DNA of 64,000 bases, taken from positions 62,001 through 126,000 of the forward strand of contig KN880490.1 in assembly GCA_000934385.1 (NCBI GenBank). Direction: 5' to 3'. Source of the DNA: Cylindrobasidium torrendii FP15055 ss-10. Taxonomy: Eukaryota > Basidiomycota > Agaricomycetes > Agaricales > Physalacriaceae. Position 1 is the first letter of the stretch. Each line of letters starts with the position of its first letter. Made by a program: the position numbers and the translations under genes. The notes below the pieces were generated by a model. It did not search any database. It saw only the letters and a list, made by a program, of their open reading frames with translations, and was not told where the DNA came from. This document shows, in pieces, positions 44,643 to 56,290 of the stretch.

Positions 44643-45062
44643 TTTGCCTTTGTATTTATCATGCATACCACTTCACGCTCTATGTATTTATCATGTGCCA
44701 CTCTGTATAATACCCTGCTTTGACTGCCAGAATTGACCCACGTTTGCCAATCGCTGCCAATCGCGCGTGATCGTGTTCTCTTCCCAACCATGATGACATT
44801 CATTTACTCGGGCTGACCATAGGACTGAAAATGACGCACAATGGACTTTTTGCCAATGGCCATGGCTGTACCGAGGCCGAATTTGCAGCAACAACCTCGA
44901 CGTTTCTGGGGTTGGTCTGCGCGCTATCCCGAACGCCAATGACGCAGCCGCGCGCGCCTCACGCAAATATTAATATTCCATCCCATTTCGGGGCTCCCAT
45001 CGCTCGGTAGGCTTCAAATGATGAGAACCATGTCATGATGATGTCGTTAACCACTCTCACAG
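44643..45062. other. Spacer between tandem mannitol dehydrogenase genes
   Basis: 420 bp holding the 3' UTR of copy 1 and the upstream region of copy 2. No further gene. Confidence 0.5.
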
Positions 45063-45070
45063 TATAAAAG
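45063..45070 (+). promoter_or_regulatory. TATA box of mannitol-1-phosphate dehydrogenase copy 2
   Basis: TATAAAAG, 105 nt before the ATG at 45168, nearly the same geometry as in copy 1. Confidence 0.55.
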
Positions 45071-45167
45071 CGGGCGATGAGCTGGACAGGCGATCTAGAC
45101 CATTTGCTTTCTTCAAACGACACTACCACCACCACATTCAACTCGCTACAACACTCTCATCCAACCC

Positions 45168-46459
45168 ATGTCGCGACCCGCCCTCACACACAAAGGCACC
45201 GGCTTGACCTGCCACCGCAAGCATGCAATCCACTTTGGCGCAGGAAATATTGGAAGAGGCTTCATTGGTGAGATTCATCGTGCAGTAAGTTGGACAGTCG
45301 CTAATGGAGATTTCCAGGTCCTCTTCTTGTGCGTTCAGGCTACCATGTCATCTTCCTCGACGTCCAGCAAGATATTATCGACGAGCTCAACCGCGAGCAC
45401 CACTACGATGTCAACATCCTCGATCTCGAGGCGGACAACAAACAGGAAGTCCGCCATGTCACTGGTTTCCATACCAAGGACGAGAGCGCCTTGGAAGCCA
45501 TTGCTCAGGCGGAAATCATCACTACCTCTGTTGGTCCCAAAATTCTCGAGCGCATCGCACCCACCATCGCGGAGGGCTTGCTTAAGCGCCGCGACGGTGA
45601 ATTCGCCGACCTTGACCTGACGGTTATCGCCTGTGAAAACATGATCAATGCCACCGACAGCCTCAAGGGCCACGTCGTCGCCGCCTTAAAAGCGCGGGGC
45701 GAGACCGACATCGATGGCCTCTTTCGCCCAATTGGGTTTGCCAACTGTGAAGTCGATCGCATCATCCCTCCATACACGGGTGGCAACCCTCTGGATGTCG
45801 GCGTCGAGGGATTCTACGAGTGGACGGTGGAGAAGAGCAAGGTGCGGCCGCCGACTTTGGCGGTAGAGGGGATGAATCTGCAGGACAGCCTTGAACCCTT
45901 CCTTGAGCGAAAGCTTTACACTTTGAACTGTGGTCATGCTATGCTTGCGTTCACGGGGTACATCAAGGGTTTGAAGACTATCGACGAGGCCGTTCACGAT
46001 GAGCAATGCCGCCATATCGCCAAGCATGCTATCCAGGAGTCGGGCGCTGCGCTCATCCGCAAACATGGCTTCACTGAGGAGGAGCATCGGGAGTACATTG
46101 ACCGCACGATGACACGATACGCCAACCCGAACATCAAAGACCAGCTCGAACGCGTCGCACGGAACCCAAAGAGCAAGCTTGCGCCGAATGAGCGTCTGGT
46201 CGGTGCGGCGAATATGTGCAGGCAATATGGTCTTCCCAGGAAGAATTTGATGAAGGGCATTGCAGCGGCGTTCCACTTTGACGTTGACGAAGATGAGGAG
46301 GCGTTGCAGTTGGTGAAGTTGGTGAAGGACGAGGGCATTGAGACGGCGATTGAGAAGACCACCGAATACAAAAAGGGCTCGAAGGAGCATAGCGACATTC
46401 TGCAATACTACCATGAGTGGAAAGAGCAGACCGCACGTTCGTTCGAGGAGGGGGTTTGA
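45168..46459 (+). CDS. mpdA: Mannitol-1-phosphate 5-dehydrogenase, copy 2
   Basis: Tandem paralog of the preceding gene, same orientation. Starts MSRPALTHKGTGLTCHRKHAIHFGAGNIGRGFIG; a 50-nt intron (45268-45317) splits the codon for the final glycine before PLLVRSGYHVIFLDVQQ. Shared motifs include ITTSVGPKIL, VIACENMINAT, NCEVDRIIPPYTGG, FYEWTVEKSKVRPPTL, FLERKLYTLNCGHA (family base lysine) and AAFHFDVDEDEEA. C-terminus HEWKEQTARSFEEGV, about 415 residues. It is closer to the family consensus than copy 1 (NCGHA instead of NCAHA; complete tail). Active residues are present in both copies, so both may be functional, perhaps with different expression. Confidence 0.94.
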
Positions 46460-46754
46460 GAGTATTATACCAGGTATAGACCACATGAACTTAAACACGT
46501 CTTCAATGTACTGTATATGATATTTTGAAATGTTGTACACCTTTGCTTTTGTAACGAATGGGGCTTCCGGTGTTGGCGAGGAAGAGCTCTTGAATTGTAG
46601 GCACCATTTGAGGTAGAGGTGCGTGCACTGCCAGCCGTGCACCGTGTGCAATCGCGATCACCTGACTTAAAGCATTTGCACAATGGGAGCAGTAAACAAA
46701 CCGGAGGGCGGGGCAATGGATAAATATTTTTGTCAAGGACGGATAAAACTAGGT

Positions 46755-47652
46755 TCACTCGTCTATCCCACGGCCCAACTCCTCCGCCCCTGCCCAAGAG
46801 CCCCAGCAGTGGAAATCATTCTGAAGTTGGCCATGCTCGGGGGCAAGTGCTGTTGAGCGCAATGGACCAAGCGGAGGCTCAGCATAGATCCGTCGCAGGG
46901 CAGTCTCGATAGACGTAGAGGTGATGAGTACTAGCTTTGCGTTTGGACGTAGGATTTGCTTCAGCGTCTGGGCGAGTTTTTGGTTTGTGGTCTGAACATG
47001 ATGGTCAGCATGCGATGGGAAATCATCCGGATTGGCATACACACACCTCGTTGAGAAACGGTGGGTCCAGGACTGCAATGTCCACTGACCCCCTGAGGGC
47101 GTCTGGAATATCGTCTGGCTCGTCCAAGTCATAGGGGATGTAGTGTTTTGGCGCCAAGACATGAAAACGCTGATCGACCTCGAGCAATCGCGCGCCAGGC
47201 AGTGGGTTGGTGTGCTGAAAAGCCACAAACGCCGTCGGGCAGCACAGAAAAGCGATAGAGGTATCTTCATCGCATAGCGTTCGAAGTGATCTCGCGAGGG
47301 TAGTGGCGAATTTGGTGGAATACCTGGGTTGGTCCATGTCAGCGCCTGGTCCCGGTCTCCTTGTTGGCGAAGTCCGCGGTGGTCGCTAAATTCGCAACTG
47401 GGTTTTTTTGGTGAGCTATGATACGCACCAAAACTGACTTAGTTGCCAGTCTTCACCGAACGCTGCTCTGTATTCATCTACACTCATCATCGGTTTTTCC
47501 TCGTGCCCGTTTGCCGCTTGCTCCAATTCAGCGTATCTTTGTTGTGCATCGCTTTTGGACGCCAGAAATGAGTCTAAGAGGGCGAGTGTGCTTGGGTCGA
47601 GTTGGAGGGAATCAGAGGTGTCGGACGCTGGGGACGGAGACCTGCTGGCCAT
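46755..47652 (-). CDS. EFM5: EFM5-like eEF1A lysine methyltransferase
   Basis: S-adenosylmethionine-dependent N6-adenine-MTase-like fold enzyme that in yeast and humans (EEF1AKMT1) methylates a lysine of elongation factor 1A. Three exons: MASRSPSPASDTSDSLQLDPSTLALLDSF...AFGEDWQLSQFW; YSTKFATTLARSL...IAFLCCPTAFVAF...VDIAVLDPPFLNE; then TTNQKLAQTLKQILRP...LVLITSTSIE and a C-terminus with FHCWGSWAGAEELGRGIDE. The LSQFWYS junction and DPPFLNE catalytic motif are diagnostic. The glycine-rich SAM loop is replaced by CCPTAFVAF, as is usual in this family. About 240 residues. A serine/aspartate-rich N-terminal leader is typical. Confidence 0.9.
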
Positions 47653-47844
47653 GATGATATGTATGCAGAAAAAGAGGGATGTGATCGTGATGATTTACTA
47701 GGGCCAACTCTTTTCCTTGGCGTTGCTTGTTATAATCACTATATCGAACATGGATGGTGCAAGGCGTGCATTGGAGGGTACAAGTATGGCTAAGCAAATA
47801 TAAGGCTAAACAAAGAAAAATCCAAGTACTCAAGAGTGATGGGT

Positions 47845-48459
47845 TTACAGCCGGGTTGGACCATGCCATATCCCAAATCCCTCTGTTGTCCCCCCACCGC
47901 CGAGCTCCGTACGCAGTTCGCAGCCCGGAAATATGGCTTGCATTGCCGGGTTCCATACCACGCCACCTAATACAAGATCAGCTCGCTCGAAAGTGGGTTC
48001 CGAAACGGACGCGACGACGGGCTCGTTTCCATCAACTGCCAACACCGGCGGGACATGTAAAAGCATGAGTGGAATCGGGCTTTTCAATGCCCTCAAGATG
48101 GTTGATTTGGTGAACGGGCTCTCAGAGAGTAAAAGGGCGACCACACTGCCTTTCGGAGACGACTCTTCTTCTTCATCCACGCTGGTGTCGTTCAAGGGAG
48201 ATCGCACCCCGGCATTGTAGACCATAGACACACCCTCCATCTCACGCACATATTTCGGTGAACTCTTCTTCTTCTCTGCCTTGCACTGCGCAAGTACTCG
48301 CAGGCGGCGTGAAAAGGTGGGGAGGTCCCACCAGCCGACCAGGTCGATACCACCGTCGTCCTTGCCACCAACGCGTCGAAGTTTCAAACCGTGGAAATTG
48401 GTTTCGAGCGTACGCAGTGCCCGTAGTTCAAACATCGTGCCGCGAAAGACGGTGGACAT
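47845..48459 (-). CDS. RRG7-like PD-(D/E)XK fold protein
   Basis: Similar in pattern to yeast Rrg7 (DUF2034), a mitochondrial protein required for respiratory growth and related to Mrr-type restriction endonucleases. Single exon. MSTVFRGTMFELRALRTLETNFHGLKLRRVGGKDDGGIDLVGWW ... LRVLAQCKAEKKKSSPKYVREMEGV shows the nuclease core: GT-x-FE helix, the catalytic-type aspartate in DGGIDL and the QxK motif in AQCKA. A second strand-rich half, SVVALLLSESPFTKSTILRALKSP, ends with a divergent tail. About 204 residues. No clear cleavable presequence, although the first 35 residues are basic and amphipathic. It lies 192 bp upstream of the EFM5-like gene in the same orientation. Whether it cuts DNA is unknown. 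Confidence 0.75.
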   Translation of the reverse strand: MSTVFRGTMFELRALRTLETNFHGLKLRRVGGKDDGGIDLVGWWDLPTFSRRLRVLAQCKAEKKKSSPKYVREMEGVSMVYNAGVRSPLNDTSVDEEEESSPKGSVVALLLSESPFTKSTILRALKSPIPLMLLHVPPVLAVDGNEPVVASVSEPTFERADLVLGGVVWNPAMQAIFPGCELRTELGGGGTTEGFGIWHGPTRL

Positions 48460-48824
48460 GGTGGTAAGAGAGAGAGAGGCGCGGACTCTCGGGCCGAAAT
48501 CATCTCATACCCAACCTGAAGTCGAGTCTTCAAGTGGACGATTCAGCCTGAATGGATGGAATTGACCACCATGGTCAATGCAGAATAAGTTACCCCCCGG
48601 AACGTTCAGCCGCTTTGGCTGATCCCAACCACAACGTCCCTCCTGCGACCCAGAAAACACGGCGGTCGACTGTGCTTCTTGGATGTCCTGGACTTCCTCC
48701 CAAGCGACGTCAACCTGCCATTGTAAGGGATATGTCTATGATACAGTAGTTAGATACGATTACTCTAGTTGATGTAGTATATCTCGAAAGCAGATGGATG
48801 AAATCAGAACGATAATAAGCTAAT
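48460..48824. other. Intergenic region
   Basis: 365 bp between the RRG7-like start and the Sen1 stop. Contains an 8-bp inverted repeat with a 3-nt spacer (48561-48579) about 100 bp from the RRG7-like start codon; otherwise nothing recognised. Confidence 0.4.
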
Positions 48825-51800
48825 TTACATGCGCTGCCTCTTGTCCCCAGGTCCACCACCGCCATTGTTCGTGCGCTAAGTGAGCGAAGCTAAGTAAGAA
48901 CGCGTAGGAGCACATACTGTTTGTAACACACCTTTTTGGGAATGAACATATCCGCTCCTTTTTTCTTGGGCTTTTTGGCCGGTGGAGGGCGAGCGGCTGG
49001 GGGATTAGGTTGTGGTATTGGTGGATGAGATGAAGATGACGCTGCTGCCGGAGGCGCGACTGGTGAAGCGGCGGGCATGTCCACATCCATGTCAGAGGCA
49101 GAAAGCTTGCGTTTGATACCACTAGCTGTTCTTGACATGAGCGCCTTCGGTGTCTGCAGGTCCATCGGCGGTGGCGCTGCCAGCGTTGAACTAGTCTGTC
49201 TCCGTTGACTGGCAGACATAGGTGCTGAGGGCTGAGCGGTAGGAACGGGCAGCACAGGAGCGGCAAATGAAGACGGTTCCGTGAAGTAGGTTCTGGTCTG
49301 GAAAATGGTCAGGGAATAACAGAGTCGACAAGAAGTTAGAACCGTACGGTAGTCACAACCAAAGCCCTCGACCGAGCGTCTTGGACAATTCTCTTCCACA
49401 TATCGTTGCTGCGTTCCAAAGTTGCAACATTGCCCACGATGAACACGCTCGACTTCGCTCGAGTCAGCGCAACGTTCATACGCCGCACATCTTTGGGAAT
49501 CTCAGCAAAGATAAACGAGAACGGACAACCTTGACATACCGCTCAAGAAACCAATGGATTTCACTCCTGGTCCACCTCTGACTGTGGATAGAATGATGAT
49601 ATCCTTTTCTTGACCCTGAAATCCATCCACTGTATTGAACACCAGTGTGTCCGTGACATCGTCACCAAATGCCCGCAAGAAAATGTTTCGGAGCTGTACG
49701 ACCTGCCCTCGGTATGGCGCGATGACTCCGACCTTGATTGCTGTTCCGTATGTTCTCCGTAGTCGTCGATACAACGCCAAAACCATCTCCGCTTCTTCAA
49801 CGTTCTTCATTGACTTTCCCGGAGCCTGTTCCTCGTTGCCCGAGACGCTGAAAACCTTGTACACACCGAACTTGGAATCAGCGTGCCATGCCGCTTGTGT
49901 CTTGACCGCCATGTCGGGGCCGTCCTTGAGCTCGCCATCGTAGAAGAGTTTGCTCGGCAACAGGCTGATCTCGGGATGCATACGGTACTGGATGCTTAGC
50001 AAATGCACAGCATTCCGATTAGTCTTTTGCAGGCGAACGAACAAAGACTGGTTATAGAACTTGTCGGTCGCCTGATTCCCAATTAGTTTCGCTTGCCACC
50101 CAGCACACGAATCCACAAACCTCTTTGCTCGTCACTGTCGGTGGTAACTGATTTGGATCACCGACAAGAACACATCTCTGGCATGGATTTTGAAGCGGAA
50201 TAAGCGTACTCAGCTCGATGGCTTGAGCTGCTTCATCGATAATGATTGTGTCGAACTCCAGCGCTTGCAGAGTAATCATCGGATGGCCAGCCGCGCTAAG
50301 CGTCGTACAAATGACCTCCGCCTCAAAAAGCACCTCCCGAACGGCCCGCCTCCGCACTTCATCGTTGCGCCTATATGTCGCAGTCTTCGCCTCCTTCAAT
50401 TTGTCAATCTCATCTCCTAGCACCCGTAGCCGCTGGCGTATACGATTCCTCTCGACGTCTGCTGCCTTCCTGTCGTCCGCCGACGTTGCCGCGTTGAGAC
50501 GCTCGCCAATCTGTCGGAGCTGCTCATGCAGGGAGTTCTTCTCGCTAAACTTCGTCACCAACTGAGCCTCGCTCTCCTTCCCATCGTTCACCTCCCCACC
50601 AAGCTTTTGGTCCACAAGATAGTTCAGCGACACATCACGCACATTATCGCCAATCGACGTCCCGACGCGCACAACGTTGAGCGGTTTATCAGTTTTAACT
50701 GATCCACGATAGCCTTCCTTCAGACGGAACGTAATCTCGTCAATGGCGGCATTGCTGGGCGCGCATATGAGGACTTTGGCCATCGGCTTGACAGCCTCTT
50801 GCGGACGGCGAATGGGTATCGGACGGCGAGCCGTCGCAGCAGCAACAAGGCCTGTAATGGTTGATGTCTTTCCTGTTCCAGGAGGACTGCAGAATGCATA
50901 AGTAACGATCATGTAAAGAGGCTGTTCTTGACGGACCCTTGAATCAGCACAAATTCATCAGTTGCCAGTGCAGACTCTACGGCGCGCGCTTGAGGCTCAT
51001 TCAGCTTGTACAGCGACATCGTCGTCTGGATGGCTTCTGCTTCGATGGGTGGCGACATCTTGAGATGGGGTCGCAGAACAATATCTCGGTACTCGTAGAA
51101 CTGCAAGCTGACCAGGGCCATGTACTCTCGCAAGACCGTGCTCAAGCTATCCAGCTGTCAGCCTAGTGGGCACTCTCATACATTGAGTAAGGTTACCTGA
51201 ATACTTTCGACAGATTCCATGTCGAATTCAGCTGGATTCCAGGGTCTGGCTTGTATTCGTCGAAGTAGCACTGAATGACAGCGTTAAGACCTTCCCCATT
51301 GCGACCCTTCTGCGATGATTTGACGCGGGCCAACGTCGATTTCGACCGATCCACTTTGTGCCTCAGCAGTACAACATCGTTGTCGCCCAGAAACCACCCG
51401 TCACTGATTTGATCTTGAATCACCAGGCTTAATTCTGTTCCAACATTGGAGGTGGTCTTGGTATTGATCTGCGCACTGTACGCCTGTGCGACCGTATCCT
51501 TCGAAGCCAACAACTGTGTCCACAGCTCGTGGAATAGTAGTGGCTCGAACGTCTTCAGGTATTGCTGGAAGTCTTGAAATCGCTCTGGCACTTTGTTCGT
51601 CCGTATGGGCGCACCCGGCGGCCAGTTTTCGTTGTGGTCGAAATTCCAAGTAAGGAGAGTACGATATAAATTGTGAAGATCTGGGTCCCGCCGCCGTGTC
51701 GCACGGAAATTTGCCTCTCGTATACGCCTTTCGCGCAGCATTTGTTCTTTCTCCCGGCTGGAGATCTCTGAATTGTACGTTCGCATCGTGACAGGATCGA

Positions 51801-54800
51801 TGGTCTGAATCGTTCGCCGTGGTGGAGGTGGCTTCTTTGTTTTGGAAGAGACACCCGCGCCAAGCTTGATGGCCGCACTCCTCGCATCCTCCTCATCTGA
51901 CGACGACGAAGACGAGTCTGAATTGGTGTCTGTCGTGGCGGGAGTAGATCTAGACGTGCCAGCGACAGGTTGAGTGCGCTTGAACTTGGCTGTTTGCGCG
52001 GTCTGCAGCCTATCGAGCTTGGCTTTGTCATTTGAATCGAAGAATGTGGTAGTCTGTTTGTTGAAGACCTGCTTGATTGGCGGGTCAACAGGGCGAGATT
52101 TCGACTTGGAGGATTTGCCCTTGACATCAGGTGGTTTGGCCGCTCTGACATTCTTTTATTAACCACGGGATCGCTCGCATTGACGGTGGCATACCTGGAA
52201 TCGTCTTTCTGCTTCGCCCTTTTCACTTTTTCGGCGGCTCTCTCCTGCTCCTTTGCCTTCTCGCGCCTCTTCGCCTCCTTATCCTTCTGGCTCTGCAGCT
52301 TCGCCTTCAACTTTGTATCGACACCCACCCGTTGCTCGATGATCTGAACCTCGTCGTCATCTGAGATTTCGATTGGCTGAGGGAGTTTGGATGAATCAAC
52401 GACTGCTTCCTCGACAATTTCAACGTCGCCGCTACGGTCGTCAAACATCGCCACGATATCTCGTAGCTGTTGCAGCTTCGCCGAATTGAGCCTCGTGCGC
52501 TCCTTCTCATTGTCAGCCTCTGTCAGATATCGTTTGAGTCGCCCCAGCCCGTCTTCATGAGGCTTCAACTTGTTGTCGCGGCACAGCTGGAATAGGCGGT
52601 CGAGAAACGTAAACGACTGATGCAGTAGCTCTTCGTTTGTTAACCGTAACCACTTCGCAAGGTCTGGAATCATCTGCTGCATATCGTTTAACATGTCACT
52701 ACCGATTCTGCTCGCCTTGTCCGATGATATTGTCGTGGCACTCTCTGCAGCGGACCGGAAGGATGGCAAATCGTCCATCATGCCCGTCCCAAAGAGTATC
52801 GCATCCCGCATCCACTCGACCATGCCCTCATTGTCGTTGTGCGGCGCCCACACAGGCGTATAGCGGAATATGTGTGTCAAAGCCTGGCTCATCAGAGTCC
52901 AGAGTTTAGGTAAATGCAGGGCAGGGCTCGATGGTTCCGATGGTTTCACGAACTCGAGATTGAACAGGAGTGCGTCCTGGCGACAAAGAATGTTGAGTAC
53001 ATCGACGAAGCTGCGTACAAGGACTTTGGAAAGACTAGTCGCTTCCGGTACACGGGGAGCAAAGTACTGGAAGTCCGCCAAGTATTCGAACAGGCTGCTG
53101 AAGGTGATGGCGGTGTGGTTTTCGAACAATGCGCGGAAACAGTCGACCCGCACATACGCGTCGAATGCTGATCCAAAGAAAGCGCGAGCGGCACTTTGAA
53201 AATTGGCGACAGGCGAGAGCAACAGCTGTATCAGGTGCTTCACCATGATTGGGTGTCGCTGGAGTAGCTCGTTAGCGTCGTTGGCTGAGTTGGATGCCGC
53301 GTATGCAGATACAGCGCCAAGTAAACCGTTACGGATAGTGACAAGGCCATCCTTGGTTGTTTGGTAGATGGCCTTCGTGGACGGTATTGCTAGGATTTTC
53401 TTGAAAGCCCGGTCATTGAGGTTGTCCAAGTGAGCCACTTCTGACACAACCGATACTACGAGGTGAATGTCATCGCCGTTGTTTGTCCTAAGCGTGCGAT
53501 AGACTGTATCCCAAATATCCTTTCGCACTGTCGGCGCTGGTCCTACCAGAGTGGCAATATCTTTCTCTGAGCCCTTTGCTACGGCAACGCCCATGGCTAT
53601 GACGGAGCGCAGAACTGATTTGACGTCTCGAGATAGCGCCAGGCGGATCAGCTCGCGGATGCGAGCGCGCGCATCCTCCCATTCCCCTTCCATCGGCTCA
53701 CAGGAAAATGCAACGGACATCAACGATTCGCCGTGAGTCTTGAAGACGTTGGAGACAATGTCTTGGTGCTTCTCATTTTCTTCCCATTCAAGCAGCTTGA
53801 GGTGAATGTAGGTATCAAGACAAAGCAACAGCTGAGATGCCTCACCGATACAACGAACCCAATGAATCTCGGGCGACATTTATTGAGGCGTTCGTGCCGC
53901 AAATCCTCGAGCAAAAAGCCAACCATCTGGAGAAGCACCCGCAAGTGAATGTCCATATCCTTAATGTGCGAGAGATACAGTTTGAACCAGCTGAGATGAC
54001 TTGTCTCTCCCGTCCCGCCCGCGAGCACATCGATGAACGCCGAATTTTCCTTGATCGAGTCGAAGACGGCAGATGGAAATTCTGCAGCCTCCCCCTGCCA
54101 AACGTTTGGTCCAATATAATTCAATAGGGCGACAAAACACTTGAGGATGGCGCTAAACTCTGCGGTGCGTGTGAGTGTGATACTACTGAGGGGCAGCATA
54201 ACTGACCATGACCATTGTCACGAAGACGAGATACTATTATACGGCGCAGATCAACAGTTTGGCGGCCAGATGTCAGATAGTCTGGCGGTATGTATTTGAG
54301 TGTTGTTTCCAATGCAGGCCAGGCGACACCGCTAGTTAGATCTGAGAAGGAAAGAATGGTGGTTGACTTGGAATCCAAAACTTGGGGGGATGAGAAAGCC
54401 GCCGCAAGGACCTGCAATACATCGCAATATGGTTCGTAGAATGCGGCGGATGGGATAGGGACTGCCGAGGTAACAGCTATTTGCTTCGTGGCCCACTTGC
54501 GAACTCGAGGGTTGCGGTGTAGAAGAAGCAAGAGAATTCCTGCCGGTATGGCGTCTAACGGCCAGGAAAGAACTGTGCTGGGAGCGAAACGGTCCAAAAG
54601 GTCTTGAATCCGTGAGTCCTTGAATACGCCAAAACTGGAGAGCATATGGTAAGCGTCCGGCATGGGCGCGTTCGCCAAAGTCTTTTGGCTGCTCGTGGAA
54701 TCGAGATTTATTCCGGCTTTGGCCAGGTTTTGAAGCACGGTTTTGGTCTCGTACTCCTCGAAGCTGTCAAAAAATACAGTTTGCATCTCCTTGGGAAAGA

Positions 54801-55171
54801 CGCTCATATACCTGCCTTTCACGTCAGCATATCAAACAGAACATGACTACTACGCACGTCGCTCTTGCAACCGCCTTTGATTTCTCTAAGCCATGTACGC
54901 ATTGCGCACACCCAGAGAGGCACACGCCTAGCTTCTCCCGCCATTTCAGAATGCCGTCTCTATTCTCGTACGCATGTAACCGAAGGGCGAATGCGGCCGC
55001 CTCGAACGTTGTCGCAGATGCCTTTGCACAGAACCAGTGAATGTTGTTGTCCTTTGATACATCCATCAAATGCTGGTAAATGGTCTGAAGAGTGGATTCG
55101 GGGACATCGGTGCCCAGAGGGCAGAGGCGAAGCTGGTCCAGGAGGGTCTGTACATTGGTAGTGTCGACCAT
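48825..55171 (-). CDS. SEN1: Sen1-type superfamily 1 RNA/DNA helicase
   Basis: Helicase of transcription termination and R-loop resolution (senataxin ortholog). About 1,950 residues. The N-terminal half (55171 to about 52500) is a long helical-repeat domain, MVDTTNVQTLLDQLRLCPLG through LDRLFQLCRDNKLKPHEDG. A charged, low-complexity linker follows, including KEAKRREKAKEQERAAEKVKR and a Ser/Asp run. The helicase core begins near 51790. Motifs in order: LIQG|PPGTGKTSTI (Walker A, split by an intron at about 50885-50935), IIIDEAAQ, LVGDPNQLPPT, SIQYRMHPEISLLPS, VDGFQGQEKDIIILSTVR and RRMNVALTRAKSSVFIVGN. A Pro/Ala/Ser-rich C-terminal tail ends with the conserved DMFIPKKR segment and GGGGPGDKRQRM. 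All helicase motifs are intact. Confidence 0.94.
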
Positions 55172-55324
55172 AATTTGTAGTGACTATTGCGTTCGAAAGA
55201 TCATGGAGAGAGCCAGACTAGGTCGTGATGGTACACCAGGAGGCGCGCACGTCTGTCACGATCATTCACGGAGTCCGGACGCGTCTGCACGTGAGCAACC
55301 TTTCCTCTCTCACTGACGCGCAAG
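55172..55324. promoter_or_regulatory. Bidirectional promoter between SEN1 and translin
   Basis: 153 bp between start codons of divergent genes; no TATA box. Control of both genes must come from this short interval or from within their 5' exons. Confidence 0.5.
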
Positions 55325-56290
55325 ATGGATCCCGCTGATCTCGAACTTCTCAACGAACGACTTGAATCTGAGTCGCAGTTGAGAGAAGTGAGGGCAAATT
55401 TATACACGAAATTAACAGACTTTAAACTACGTTCACAGAAAATCAAGGAGCAGGTCCTTGAACTTGACAAGAAAAGTCGCGTCATGCTCGGACACTTGAA
55501 CAAAGTCCACTCTATTCCTTCATCTGAAGGTACTTTTCCGAAATTCTTCTCAATAATTACTTACGTGGCCCCCCAAGTACCGAATCTACTTGCCAGCGTT
55601 CGTCCAGTGCTGGAGAGCACGCACTCTATTCACCAAACTGTCTCTCAACTTGTTCCCGCGCATCAATTCTGGCGCTGGAAGGATATGTGGACTAATGGAT
55701 TGCGATCCTTCGTCTTCGTTGCTGCGTTTGTCCAATTCCTCACTGACGGAACACTGCTATCACTTGCGGATACGACTGCTCAGCTGGGAAGTAAGAACCG
55801 TCTTGTTGAAAACCTGCCACTCTACTTAACCTTAATCTCGGTACAAGTTAAGGATGAATGGAAGGATCGTTTTGCACTCCCTGTCGAAGATTATCTCCAT
55901 GGTCTTATTACACTCGTCAACGAGCTGGTGAACTTCCCTTACTGGATTATTTTTCGCGTAACCTAAAGGCCAACAGTCGCGACTGGCTGTCAACTCGGTC
56001 ACTCTTGGAAACTTTGAGGAGCCTCTGAAAATTTCTGCCTTCGTCAAGGACATCTTCTCAGGCTTCACCATGGTTTGTGCGCGCGTTTCGTGTGTTGATC
56101 ATACATCTCACCCTCCTTGCAGCTCAACCTCAAGAATGACTTGCTTCGACGTCGTTTTGACAGCCTCAAATATGACGTGAAGAAAATTGAGGAAAGTATG
56201 TACTCAATGCGCCTGGTTCAAACACACTTTGCTCACTTCAGCCAAGTTGTATACGATGTCTCTTTACGAAAGCTGGCGCCCAAAGTCTAA
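55325..56290 (+). CDS. Translin
   Basis: Single-strand RNA/DNA-binding protein; with TRAX it forms the C3PO endoribonuclease. Exon joins give MDPADLELLNERLESESQLREVRANLYTKL, VPNLLASVRPVLESTHSIHQTVSQLVPAHQFWRWKDMWTNGLRSFVFVAAFVQFLTDGTL, then VEDYLHGLITLVNELSRLAVNSVTLGNFEEPLKISAFVKDIFSGF, then LNLKNDLLRRRFDSLKYDVKKIEE and the last exon VYDVSLRKLAPKV. ELSRLxVNSVTxG, LNLKND and LKYDVKKIEE are the family signatures. About 240 residues, close to human translin (228). No TRAX gene is in the window. Confidence 0.93.

Noticed and set aside
43361..46459. Assembly duplication as an explanation for the two mannitol dehydrogenase genes
   Set aside because: The copies differ in many residues, in intron position and in their termini, so they are real diverged paralogs.
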